Assembly (NCBI RefSeq): GCF_000165425.1
Contig: NW_001799044.1
Location: forward strand, 26,032 to 90,031
Length of the DNA stretch: 64,000 bases
Source of the DNA: Paramecium tetraurelia
Taxonomy: Eukaryota > Ciliophora > Oligohymenophorea > Peniculida > Parameciidae
Direction: 5' to 3'
Shown here: one piece after another, positions 25,229-37,500 of the stretch
How positions within the stretch are numbered: position 1 is the stretch's first letter
Layout of the letters: every line of letters begins with the position of its first letter
Program-made: the position numbers and the translations under genes
The notes under the pieces: generated by a model
The model's input: the letters and a program-made list of their open reading frames with translations, nothing else
What the model was told of the DNA's origin: nothing
The model's database searches: none

Positions 25229-26352
25229 TCAATATTTGATGTCCTTAATTGATTTAATTTATTTAGTATTGTATTTTCCTACTAGATTCGAAACAAGAAT
25301 AATAGTTTTTTCACTTCCATTATTGTTGTGTTCTAAAAGTATTTCTTCAAAATTATCACAATTTGTTATTTTTTAAATCTCTGAATCTTCTAGATAACTT
25401 TGAGTAGGAGTGCAAAGCGACTACTGTTAATCTAATTTGAATTAAATAATTGAATTATTGGATGCTTAGATCATGTGCTTAAATACTTCTCTAATGTATG
25501 AATAATCTGGTATTTGATTATAGTGTAATTAATTTATGTAGGACATAAAAACGGAGAAATGATTAAAGGATTTGCATTGCAAAATGAGGGTTTTAAAAAA
25601 GGTTAACTTTGATTGTTTAATGAGTTCAAAATCCTAAACAGAAAAAGTGTAATATTATTAATGAGACCAAGGCAAAGTCACTATATTATAAAACAAATAA
25701 ATTACAGTCTTTTAAATAAAATAATACATATAATAAACTTTCTAGATCGTCTTTATACCCAAGAGGTGAACCATCATGGGAAGATCTGCTTGCGAAGTTT
25801 AACGATCCGATAAACACATCTTACAAACCTTCTGAGTTCTCTTCGTATAATTGCGATAAACCAAAATCGATCAATTGGATGAATCCATCTTTTTCGATAT
25901 CGGATTCCTTCTCAAATGCTTAAGATATCATTATATTTTCTGGTTTTATGTCAAGATGTAGAATGTTTTTTTTGTGTACTTGCTCCAATATTTCTATAAC
26001 TCTTAACCCTATTCTCATAATGGCGCTTTAAGAAACTTTTCTACCCTTTACTAACTCTAACAAATTGCTATGTAATAGTGGAAGAACAAAATAACACCTT
26101 AATTTGATTATTAACCATAAATTACTTATTTTCTTATGCTACTCCAATTTATTTTATTTTCGGAATTCCTTCAATTCCTTTTAATTTCTAAAGGACTTTG
26201 ATTTCGTTCTCTAATTGGCCTAATTGAGGATTTTTTTCTATTTTTATGGCAAATGATTTAGAGCTCGATTTTTCCTTGGCCAAATATACCTGATGTTAGG
26301 ATCCGCATCCAATTTTCGATAGGACGGTGTAGTCTGGGAATTGTATCTACAT
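25229..26352 (-). CDS. Casein kinase 1-like protein kinase, 356 aa
   Basis: Three exons; introns at 26098-26125 (28 nt) and 25681-25705 (25 nt) give 357 codons. The start MQIQFPDYTVLSKIGCG leads straight into the glycine loop (GCGSQHQVYLAKE). The VAIK-type lysine is in SFAIKIEK. The catalytic loop is HLDIKPENIM, with Asp about 125, as in CK1 where Arg of HRD is replaced. DFG is present (LIDFGLSQLY). The segment FIGSLNFASRSSHDG...YKDDLESLLYVLFYL is the diagnostic CK1 substitute for the APE region. The C-terminal tail of about 100 residues is Gln/Ser-rich. All catalytic residues appear present, so it should be an active Ser/Thr kinase. Confidence 0.9.
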
Positions 26353-26847
26353 AAATATACCAAAATTTATAATGGAAAGTTTTAGGAAATAATAATTGGC
26401 TATTAAAAAGTGAAATAAAAAGGGGGTGGAATATGTAGTTTTATTTATTTTATTATTAATCTAATACTTAATGCATTATTAAAAACATCCAGTGAGTATG
26501 GTTACCTATAAATTATAGGTCTTGTAATTTTTCTAATCTCCTTAAATTATTTTGCTTACTTTTTATTTTAAGAATATAATATTAAACTTAGTAATGTAAA
26601 CCAATATAAAAGTACACAATTATAAAAAATGAAAAATTAGAAAAATTCTAAATTAAATTAGACCATCGTTATTTAGAACTCTTCGCTTTATTTGCAAAGT
26701 AAACATTATATAAATAGACATTTTAATTTTCATTTTTTAGTTAAAATAATAATAATTATTAATTCAAAACCATATATTTATCTCAAAAATGAGTTAATTT
26801 TTTGAGTATTAAACGTTATATATATTTTAAATTAATTCGATTTTATA
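26353..26847. other. Divergent intergenic region
   Basis: About 495 bp between the divergent CK1-like and serine-hydrolase genes, so it carries both promoters. It is AT-rich and has no recognisable coding frame or RNA gene. Confidence 0.5.
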
Positions 26848-27897
26848 ATGAAATAGAAAGGAAAAAAAGGGAGAGAGGACTTGTTGGAGTAACTAAAATC
26901 TAATCTAAACATTATGGGTCATAAGATGAGTATTTTAATATAAGGTGCAGACGGATAAATATATTTGAAGGAACATTTATCATCCAAAGGACATCAACCT
27001 TATGATGATCAAACCACAATTCATATCGCTTCTGGATGCAAATGGATTGCCATGACTGTAATAATGAAGCTAGTTGAATTAGGATTATTAAGTCTTGATA
27101 CTAAGGTGATCGATATATACCCAGAATTTAAGAGTTCAAATCCTAATTTATTGTTAAAGCATTTGATGACTCACACTTCAGGGTATGTTTTAGCAGATGA
27201 ATGGATATTTGATTTGGATATCTCTTTATAGGAATCTGTTATTGGAATAGCAAAAGGAGGAAAGTACCCAGCGAGTAAGGTTAGTTTTCAGGGAGGTACT
27301 AAAGTTGGCTATAGTGATATTGGAATGTAAATAGCAGGGGGAATGGCAGAAAAAGTGACAGGAAAATCATTCCATCAATTATTTAATGAGTTCTTAGCTT
27401 AACCTCTAGGAATGTAGAATGCTCAGTTTACAGCTTTTGATGGAGAGAAAGGTTAAAATATTGCAATTGCTGATGGTTTTTTAGTGAGGATGATTGACTA
27501 TGGTAATTTTCTACGAATGCTTCTCAATCATGGTTCTTTTAATGGCATACAAATTCTAAAGGCATCAACTGTTGAATAAATGCTCTAAGATTACACTGAT
27601 GACTTGCCTGTATCAGTAAAGGTCATGAAAGAAGTAGTAGGAGAGGTATCGGATTCTTATGGTTTTGGAATTGGCTCTTGGGTTTATGATACCAATGATA
27701 AGGACGAACCAGTGATCTTTTCGAGTTCTGGCGTGCATGGATTTGAAAATTGGATTGATATTGAGAATGGATATTTGTGTATATTCTTCCTAAGAGCAGA
27801 TGTTGAAAAAGAACCATAAATTTCAGATCTTAGTGAATCCATGAGACCTGAAATTTTGGAATTCTACTTGAAAGAGAGCAAATAAAAAAATAATTGA
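26848..27897 (+). CDS. Beta-lactamase-family serine hydrolase, 349 aa
   Basis: Uninterrupted plus-strand frame of 350 codons. It has the class C beta-lactamase/esterase layout. The nucleophile motif is S-x-x-K in IASGCKWIAM (Ser62, Lys65). The second motif is Y-x-N-like, GYSDIG (Tyr155), with Asp instead of Asn. Between them lies LLLKHLMTHTSGY, typical of the family. Near the end, SSGVHGFENW (His297) takes the place of the K/H-x-G box. Related eukaryotic proteins (LACTB and similar) act as peptidases or esterases; the true substrate here is unknown. There is no signal peptide, so it is probably cytosolic. The lack of introns and the bacterial-type fold are compatible with old gene transfer but do not prove it. 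Confidence 0.88.
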
Positions 27898-28478
27898 TAA
27901 ATGATATCATTATATAATTGTAGGTGTTCTTTATTATTATTTGTGTATTTTCTAATTTAATATAATTTTTTAGTTCTATTTTATATTTCAGAGCAGCTAA
28001 ACAAATGACAGAATTAGAAATTGGAACCAGAATACTACTGAGTTCTCTTTTAATTATGTTTGATAACTAATCCCTTAAAGATTTAAATAGATAAGGTCAT
28101 TTACAAAAGTATATATAATTTAAAAATAATATGAATTTAAAACTTCTTGTTAAAACTACACATATGTTCGAGCATCTAAATATATGATAATCTTCTCACA
28201 TTTTGGCTTATAATTTTTGTATCCTTATATATATAGTTATAGAATTTATATTTAGGTTTTATTTATTTTAAAAACCTAAATAATGAATTCAATAACTATA
28301 TTTTGAAATAGCTAGGTCAACTGATATACAAGACTTCCCAATTAGTATATTGATAATTAATTCCTAATCATTAGTAAAAAAAAATGGTAAGAAATATCTT
28401 CAAATTTGTATTATATATTTCGAAATATTTAAAGATTCTCTAAAATTAATATTATAAATTATTAAACTAAAAATCAAA
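27898..28478. other. Intergenic stretch with a weak ORF
   Basis: About 580 bp. A 59-residue frame starts at ATG 28003 (MTELEIGTRILLSSLLIMFD) and ends at TGA near 28180. It is too short and AT-biased to call a gene. Nothing else was recognised. Confidence 0.35.
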
Positions 28479-29010
28479 ATGTTTGATTTTAATTTATTTG
28501 TTTATTAGGTTTTTATATTATTGATTTGCGTGAATAGCTAGTGTACAGGAATAACAAATCAACAAGAATGCAATACAAATGAGAAATGTGAATGGAATTA
28601 TTGGAAACCCTCTTTATGTCAGACCATGTGCAGTTCATTAACTAATTAATAAAGTTGTAATGAAGCAGGAGATTGTAAATGGCTTGCAGATTCATCTTCT
28701 TGCTTTATTAAAAAGTGCTAAGAAGAAAACTCCGAGGCCACCTGCCATCTAATTGTAATTTGACTAATTAATTAAGGTTGCTTGCTATTGGTACAATGGG
28801 CAATGTTGGGATTCATCATGCATTTAATTATAAGCTGAAGAAAGGGGAAAGTGCCCAGTGGCTTATTGCATATGGTAGGAAAAAAGAAAGCTGTGCTATG
28901 ATAAGAAATGCTCAGATTACACTAACGAATATGATTGCTAATAAATGTCATTTTGCTCTTGGTTTAAATACAAATGTATAGATAATGGTTAGAAGAAACT
29001 TGATTTTTGA
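28479..29010 (+). CDS. Secreted cysteine-rich protein, surface-antigen type, 169 aa
   Basis: Two exons with a 22-nt intron at 28755-28776; 170 codons after splicing. The N terminus (MFDFNLFVYQVFILLICVNS) is a signal peptide. The mature part has about 20 cysteines with the same spacing style as the surface antigens (CEWNYW, CKWL, CYWYNGQC, CIWQEKRKLC, CSWFKYKC). There is no hydrophobic C-terminal tail (it ends NGQKKLDF), so the product is likely secreted rather than anchored. It may be a truncated member of the surface-antigen family or a free partner. It differs from the two longer paralogues in having an intron. Confidence 0.85.
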
Positions 29011-29945
29011 TAAAACTTTATAAAACCTTAAATTATGTCTTAGTATTATAGCGAAAGAAGAAATAAATGGCTCTAATTTTAGTTATATATGATTAAATCT
29101 TTGAAATATCTTTCAAACAATTATTTTTCTTGTAATTAAGATTATAAGTTATTTACATTACAATTATTTAGAAATAATAATAAAAAACTAAATATGAACT
29201 TTAAAACTAATCTTATTTCACATTTTTCAAAACACCTCTCATTTAAATAGAATTGAATTGCTTTAACAATAAATCAAATGTTGAATTTATTATTTTGGTA
29301 TTTTTCAATGATCCGATTACTTCAATTATAATTTATGCATTTAATATAAATAAATATTCCATACAGATTTTTAGATGAAAGATATATATGGTTTTATTAA
29401 CTTATTAATAGAAAATTGTTAAAATAATTAATATAAATGACAAAAATCACTTAAACTCCTTGATTATTTGTATTTGCAACATAAAATTGTCATCACAATC
29501 CTTGGAGTCATTATTGAGTTGTTATTTGCATTAGATACAAAATTATCTTGCTTAAGATTTATGAGAATCTCAAATAATTAATAAATTAAAAGTAACAGAA
29601 TTGAGCCAGTTTTAATTGACTGAATTGAAGTAGTAAGAATTAGTTTAATAAGGCAAGTAAATCAAAATTGAATTACAATAAAATCAGAATTTATTGAAAA
29701 CTCTTTACACCTAAAACTAGTATTTGTAGATTAGTATTTCTTATTATATATAGAGGTAAAATACTTAATTATGTAATTCATTCCATAATAAACGACAAAT
29801 ATAATAAATTTAAACTATCGTTTTAATGTTGACTTTTTCAATAGTAAAATCATTATTACTACAAGTATCATTTAGTAGAATCAAATCATTTTAATTCTTT
29901 GATGCTTTCGGGTATATTAAATTATTAAAAGGTGAATATTTAGGA
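29011..29945. other. Gene-free stretch
   Basis: About 930 bp of AT-rich DNA with no convincing coding frame, tRNA or other RNA gene on either strand. Confidence 0.5.
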
Positions 29946-30237
29946 GGGATGTGAAGATTAGGGTAGGAAATTTCAATTAAATAATTTTGAAAAAGCTCTA
30001 AATTACTTTAATAAAGCTATTGATATAAACCCAAATGTCTCTTGTAATTCCTATCTCAAAAGTTTAATAAATAAATAATTATAGATAATTTGGATATTTA
30101 AATTACAAAAATATTTCGGAAGCCTTGATAGGATAGAGAAAGGTCTTCAATTAAAATCTAATATAACCTATATTTAAATATTAAGAGTAGGAATATTTTA
30201 ATTAATTAGATGTAATCCTAATGGCCCTAATATTTGA
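29946..30237 (+). pseudogene. TPR-repeat gene relic
   Basis: A plus-strand frame of about 97 codons ending at TGA 30235-30237, without an ATG. It contains one good TPR unit, NNFEKALNYFNKAIDINPN. A second, weaker helix follows (GSLDRIEKGLQLKS) with a disturbed linker. The usual repeat spacing is lost, and no start or further repeats are found on either side. It looks like a decayed fragment of a TPR gene of the CYDKAIxINP type common in Paramecium. It is not a copy of the CW-type repeats at 22854-25071. Confidence 0.55.
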
Positions 30238-30506
30238 CTTTTACTTATTAAAACTAAACAGAATCCCAGAGGTAAGATATTAAACCAATAAAATAAATGA
30301 ATTAACAATCACCATATTAAATTGATTATATCTATAATATGAAGTTATATTGAACTAAACTTTAGCTAATATCATTTATTCTTTCTTTTTCAAGTTATAT
30401 TTTGCGTTAAGCAAGTTTGTATCTTTAAAATTAATTTAATTTTGAATTGAGAAAATAATATGATAAAGTAATATGATAATATATACAATTAAAATATCAA
30501 CATAAT

Positions 30507-33383
30507 TCAGTAATTATATCCTTTGAATTGTAATAATGTTTCTAACACTACTTTCAATTCAATTGGATTAACAGGTTTTGGAAGAAATGTATTGATTCCC
30601 AATTTAGAACCTTTAATATAATTTTCTTAAGTATCATAAGCAGAGCAAATAACTATTGTAGATTAGTTTTATGTCAGTTTTAGAATCTAGATAAATTGAA
30701 TAAGTTTACTTGTTTGCTTGCTTAAAATCCATCCATCCCAGGCATTTCAATATCCATAAAAATTACTTGGTATGTTTAACAATGCTGCTGTAATTTTTGT
30801 TTAACTTTTTCGATTGCTTGAAATCCATCAAAAACTGAATCAGCTTCAAGATTATAATGCTTAAGCATCATTTTTAAAGCAATTTAATTAAATGGTATAT
30901 CATCTACAACTAAAACGTGAGAGCACTTTTAGCAAATTAATTTTTATTTTTAAACATTAGGTTATTCTTAATCCAATTCTTAAAAATCTTTACAAGACGA
31001 AATAAATTTATGAGGAAAATATTCATGACTAACAGGCAAGAGGATTTCTTTTTGGATTTCAAAATCATTCAATCCGGAAGTAGCTTTATAAGTTTCTGAA
31101 TTTTATTCTAAATTATCTTGATCATCTTAAATTTAAGAAAAAGTGTTATTTATTTTATTCTACATTTTATCGTTATTCTTTATTTTATTGAATGTATAAA
31201 ATATTTCGGATTAATTAAACCTTCCTGTTTATTGAGTAAATAAGTTCGAGGACTATTGATACGAATTTTATATAATTTGTAAATTTTCAACTTGAAACGA
31301 AACTGAAGTTCCTTAATGTTTTAAAGAATTAATAACTAATTTATTATCTTGGGCCTAAGTTAAACCTTGCACAAGTTTTGCTACAATGCTCAATCCTAAG
31401 CCTTTTTTCTTAATTTCAGCATTTTATTTTAAAATAGCACCAAATTCGCTGGTATCATATAAACTACTTCGAATTAAATTCAATTGGTCTTCAGCAATAC
31501 CTATCCCATTATCTTTAACTTCAATATTTATGCAAAAATATTCTTTTTCTGTAATGTTTAAATGAATGCAACCTCCTTCTTTCGTAAATTTAATTGAGTT
31601 ATTTAATAAATTAATTAATATCTATAATATTCTCTACTTGTCATTACGCATCATTATATCTTTTAAACTCTTTGAAATTAGAATCTTAAATTTAATTTTT
31701 TTTAATTTCATTTAACATTTATACAATTCTTCTATTTCGTTTATAATCAAATTAAATGGGAATTATGTAATGTGATATGAAAATTGATATGATTATATGG
31801 CAGCATAATCTAAAATGTCGTTGATTTGATGAATCAATAATTGTATCGAATTCTAAGCTATTCCAAGACAAGTCTTAAAATCTTCTTCGCTCTAAAATTG
31901 CTAGATTAGATTTAACATGTTCTAACAACTATTCAAAGGAGTTCTCAATTCATGAGAAAATGATTTGATAAGACTATGATGAATAATTTACTCATCTCTT
32001 ATCTATTAGAATTTATGTTTATGAGTAATATTTTTAATTATTATGAGAAGTACAGGATTATCAAAGTCAGTTGTTGGTTGAAAAACAACTTTACTGCTAC
32101 TTTGAATTTATGATTGAGATTAAAAGTATTCTTATTATTGAACTGTCATCGAAGTTGGGATAATTATTAATTTCAAGCTTTTTTTAAGAATTAGAAATAT
32201 TAAATCCTGGTTTGATAAACCATTCATAAATAAACACCTACGACATAAAACTTAAATAATTGTCTCCGTAGCTTGAGCCTAGAACGTTCGAATATTTTTA
32301 TGGCTATATCATAATATCCAATACATCAACTGCAATGTTTCTATTTGATAAAATACTTATTATTTATTTTAAAATATGATAATGTATTTATTTTTGGTGT
32401 TGCTTTGCTTGAAAACTACTCAAATCATCTATTTAATAATGTTGCATTTTCGCATTATTCACACAAGTCTTTATTTTTTCTAATACTTTTTCTGCTCCTT
32501 AACACTCTAACAGTTTTTCACATTTATTGTTCATATAACTAACTTATTAGGAGGAATTTAAAATCAAAATTCCTTAAGGAAAAATGTTAAGCAAGTTTTA
32601 ATAAAATGAACACATGGACTAGTCTGATTTTTCGAAACTTTTATTTAACTTCTGACAATTAGTCAAGTTAGAATATTGAATCAATTTTATCTCACTAGGA
32701 AGATCTCGTAAAAATATACTCATGTTGTGTTAAGGGGTAAGGTTGAGTGATACCTTACTTTACGATTGTATTTAAGGAAATATCTATTCATTTTACGGCA
32801 GAGGAGTAGCTTCTCTTTCCTCTTTAATTGCCAATTGATATTTAGGAAGTTTTTCTTAAAAATTATTCTTAAATGAATTATAAAGCTCAGTCGTGTATTT
32901 TATGAATAATAAACCTAATATTATCAAGCTTTCCAGCTGATAGATTTTAAAATCAATAATTACTGTACATAGCACTCTAATGATTAGATAAAATGCAATC
33001 CCCAATCTGCAAATCAAACTTTATTTACACATTGCTATTTTCAAGTACTCAATATAAGTAAAAATGATCAATAAGCAATTAGAGAGCGATTATAAATTGT
33101 GATTCATTTCCATATGTAAAAAGGATTCAAAATATATTACATAATATAACAAGGATACTATATGAATAACAAAATTAAGCCCATATTCTTTTGAAATTAA
33201 AATTTGCTACGAGCACCTCAAAAAAACACAAGACAATTGCAGTATTAATACTAAATAATTGATTGGCTATTTTAACCATATAGTGTTAGAAGCCCACCAT
33301 ATGCCTTAGACGAAATTTGCAATAAAAATCGAGTTAAGCCATAACATTTCCAAGAATTTTCTAACATTAATTTACGGGTTCAT
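30507..33383 (-). CDS. Membrane hybrid histidine kinase with C-terminal receiver domain, 940 aa
   Basis: Three exons; introns at 32207-32237 (31 nt, GTG donor, the less certain one) and 30687-30709 (23 nt). Spliced length is exactly 941 codons. Residues about 1-190 hold roughly six hydrophobic segments (start MNPQINVRKFLEMLWLNSIF). A PAS-like linker follows. The H box is SFSHELRTPLNS (His about 467), the N box NNSIKF, the G1 box DNGIGI and the G2 box KGLGLSIV, so the kinase core is complete. The receiver domain has the acidic pair in VLVVDDIPFN, the phospho-acceptor Asp about 867 in MDIEMPGMDG, and the conserved Lys in FLPKPVNP. This is a phosphorelay sensor, a class known to be expanded in ciliates. 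The stimulus is unknown. Confidence 0.88.
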
Positions 33384-34515
33384 ATTGCTGTATTAAATTA
33401 AATTAAATAATATGCATAAAACACAAGTACATTACATTCTAATTCTTAAATAATTCAAAACCATGTACTATTTTTGACATTTTTCTTTCATTCTCCAATT
33501 TCTTAGCAGATTTTCAACTATAAAAATTTTATTCAGGAAAAAACAAAATTAGAGTCGAAAATAGAAACTACGATAGTGTCAATACTTATCAAATCTTTAG
33601 AAGCAAAAACCATCTAAATTAGAAAATCTTGTTTAAAGTATCAATATTCTGTTGATTTCTTTTCTAGAAATGCCTTTCCGACAAAGATGAAATATATAAT
33701 TACATATGTAAATTAATTTAAATACTAGGTATATAAATTTAAAAATAAAATGTCAATATTTTTATAATTGTATTGACTTTTCTATGTTTGCTAATCATCA
33801 TCTAATTATGAAAATCAATTAATCTCTCCAATGAAATTCTCCTTAAGATATATTTAAGCCATAATATTATTTCATATTATAAAAAATAAAAAAGATGATT
33901 TTAAAGACTACTCAAATAACGCTAACATGATTTCTAATTATAAAATGAAGGAAAATTATAGCTAATACTAAAAAAGTCGTGAAAATATTTTACAAGAACC
34001 TATTTATAAAAACGAGAATCAATCGAGGAACAATAATATTTTATAAAGAATTAGATTTATTTTGACCATCTATATGATAGTTAAAGTAACTTTATCTTTC
34101 ATTTCATAATTCATATATATTTAGAAAATTGTTTTTAATTAATAACAGTAATATTTTATAAATATAATTAATCATTATATGATAAAAATTATTTTATAAA
34201 TTTTTTTGATTAGAATAATTATGATATAATTATCAATTTATTTTTGTTTAATTTTAAACTAATAATTAGAATATGCTTATCGATTCTAAATTTTTGAATA
34301 TCATTTATACATTGAGTAATAACCATAAGATGATTTTATAAATAATAATAATCTTATTTTAGGTGTTAAAATTTGATTAGAAAAATTTACCCCGATTGTT
34401 CTAACCTTTAAACAATTTAATTACTGTTTATAATATTATTAATTAATCACATTTAACAAACAATTTATTAATATGAATTATAAAATCTGATAGTATATTA
34501 TTTCATGATATAAAT
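33384..34515. other. Gene-free stretch
   Basis: About 1.1 kb, extremely AT-rich, between the histidine kinase start and the 3' end of the large membrane-protein gene. No frame with convincing composition and no structured RNA was recognised. This is the longest empty interval in the window. Confidence 0.5.
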
Positions 34516-37500
34516 TCAAGTTTTTCTTTGTTAGAATAGTTTAATATTTTTATGTTCTATTGGATCTTCATTAATATTTCCTTCAATTTATTTAATCGGC
34601 ATGTATTCACTATCTAAATTTAAATCTGATTAAGATTTTTGCTTTTGAGCAACTTGAATCTTTTTCATTTATTTTTGTTCTTTTTCTTATTCTTCCAAAG
34701 TTTCAAAGTTCATCTTAAGCTATTTCTCCTCTCTAACTTTATCCTTCCCTTTGAAATTTGCAATTCTCATTCTTTCCTCTGTTTTTGTTTCAACAAATTT
34801 AGTTATTCCCTTCTTTTATTTAATTTGTAATTGCTATTAATCTGATTCAATTCCTATTTTTTCTCTTCTTCTCTAATCTAAAAATTGCCTAATAAAATAT
34901 ATTGCTAAAATAATCAACAATAAAGCTGTGGTTGATCCTGTAAATAGTAGGCCATATATATAATTTGAAGTAAACAATATCAAGATGGCACCAATGTAAA
35001 CCTAAATTTAATAGAAAATTTTACAGAGAAAACTATAATGAACAGAAATAGTTCAATAATATTGAACCAATCAATAAGGCACGGTTTCATCCTCAAATAA
35101 AAGATAATAATGAAAAGCATAATGCAGGAAGCAAAAATTAATTAAAATATAAAGGAGTTAGAGTCAAAATTGGCAAACAACGAGCTTAATCCGAGTATTA
35201 ATAGTTTGCATTAAACGTAAACAACTAAGTAAGTGGATCTGTACTTTAAATCTAATGAATGGTCATTAAACTAAAAGATAGGTTGCATATAGGTAGTTAA
35301 TGGATAATAGATGCTTACTCCTAAAAATGCTAGTCCCATATAGATATAATGTTATTCACTTAAACATTCCACAGAATGGTCTCTCACTAAGACATAAGAA
35401 ACTGAGCCAACAATATCATAGTCACAAACAAAAGCATCAATAAACGATTTCATTATTCTAAGGAATAATCCATTTAAGATTTATATTGCTTTTGTCAAAT
35501 ACCATTATGGATGAGTATAACTGGCTGGTAACCCATTCAAAGTATTTTGGCCAAATGTATTTTATTTTACATGATGAACAGCTATCCTTCCTAAAATTCC
35601 ATACAACACAGAAGCAAAAAGGGATGCATAAAAGTAAAACGCATATGAATCATAAAATGCAGCTCCATCAACAACATCTTGCCCTTACACTGATGAAGCA
35701 GAATCATTACCAAACCAAGAGACATTACTGTTAAAGGTTAAAGCTGCTAAACCATATACATCATAAAATCTTGTAGAAATAGCAATGATGTTACTTAATG
35801 TAGGTCTGAACTATTTTACAACTAACTTTTTTTTTTATTACTCTTCGTAAATATTGATTTATCTGAAGAGTTCTTCAATACCACCTTTTGCAACTTGTTT
35901 CCAGTCTCTCATCTCTAGTCTAGCTTCATTTACTCTTTAAGCCCAACCTTTTCTAACAGGCTTTTTCTTCTAATCCTCAAAGCCTCCTAAAATAGTTTTC
36001 CAGCACGCTCCTAATATTTAACAAAACACTAAGTTCAGGCATCTAAGAAAACTATAACAACACTTTTTGCAACAAGATAATTTGTTATCATATTTATGTT
36101 CTACCTCCTAAACTTTCTCTGCATATTCAAAGTTAAGTTGTTTTCTTGATTTCTTTGGGAATTTAATACTGTTAGCCCTTTTAATCTGATTATTTTGAGA
36201 GTTTTATCCGTCATTAATTTGAAGTAACAACATGCTTTATTCATCCTACATTTCTTACTTAGTTTGTTTTCTTCCATCAAAGTTTTCTTAACAAAAAGGG
36301 TATAATTTTGGGTCAAGTACATTATTGAGAAGCAATCTATTGGTTTCTTTTAAATTACTATAGAGTGATTTTATAGATTTAATTAAACCTGGATAAATAT
36401 TACTTAATGTTAATTGCTTTAGTTATTAATATTTATCAACAGAGTTGTTTGGCAAGGCAGATTTGAGCAAATTTGCAAAATCTAATTCACTTAAACTATA
36501 AGTTTAATTTAACCATATTTATTTAGCATGAGTTGTATATTCTATGATTCCAAAATTTAAGTCTGTTAATCTACAAAATTCCTTGAAATCATTATAACAA
36601 ATTGAGGGAGGAAGTCCTTCTTCTTAATTACTAAACTCCATAAAAACCTCATGCATAAATTATGGAAATAAATTATTATCCTGTTGTAGTGATTAATAAT
36701 AATCAGTTGATGTTATTTTACTTATTGCTTTATTTGATATATCTTTTCTTTCCAAATTTCTAAATTTTTCTGTTTTTGAGGATACTAATTACTCAACATC
36801 AATATGTTATTTTTTTTAAGCTAAAATTTGAGCAGTTGGTTCTAATTCAAAGTTTAGGAGTAATCCTGTCTTTTCATTATCATCCATCAACTTGTAGACG
36901 CTTGAAAATTCTGGAATTAATTATTCCATCATTTAGCCTTATTCTTCATCCATTTTATAGATGTCTCTTAGTAAAATAATTTCATTTTCCTTATCTTTTT
37001 CTAATTATTCTATTTCTTCTAATCCACATTTACATTGAATACATTCCCAAAACATCATTAAACATTAATTTTGTTTTTTTTCTTTTTCTTCAATCTTTTT
37101 CTATTCTATTGCCTTTGTAAATTTGTCATAATTAAGTTTTGAAACTAACTATTTATTGCATTCCAAATCTTCTCCTAAATATTCTATAGGACCAACAGGT
37201 TTGAATTCTTCGATTAAATCTTTAACTAATATTTGTTTAATTTCTTATTTTTGATTGATTTCCTTATTATTTTTATCTTGAAGCCCAGGTTTCTGTTATT
37301 TCTTGACTCTCCTTTCCACAACATTACCAATAATCAAATATCTCATATAGATTAAAGAACATACTGCCATATCACTATAAACATGCTCTTTATAGAAATA
37401 AGCTATCAATCCTTCGACAACAAATCGTTTTTTCCTCTCAAATTCTTCTTTATTAAGTAAAATAGAGAAAAAGAGAGAAGTACCAGTCACACCAAAAATG

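Noticed and set aside
33111-33113. Histidine kinase start at the MEMNH methionine
   Set aside because: The same frame stays open and membrane-like for 90 more codons upstream to MNPQINVRKF at 33383.
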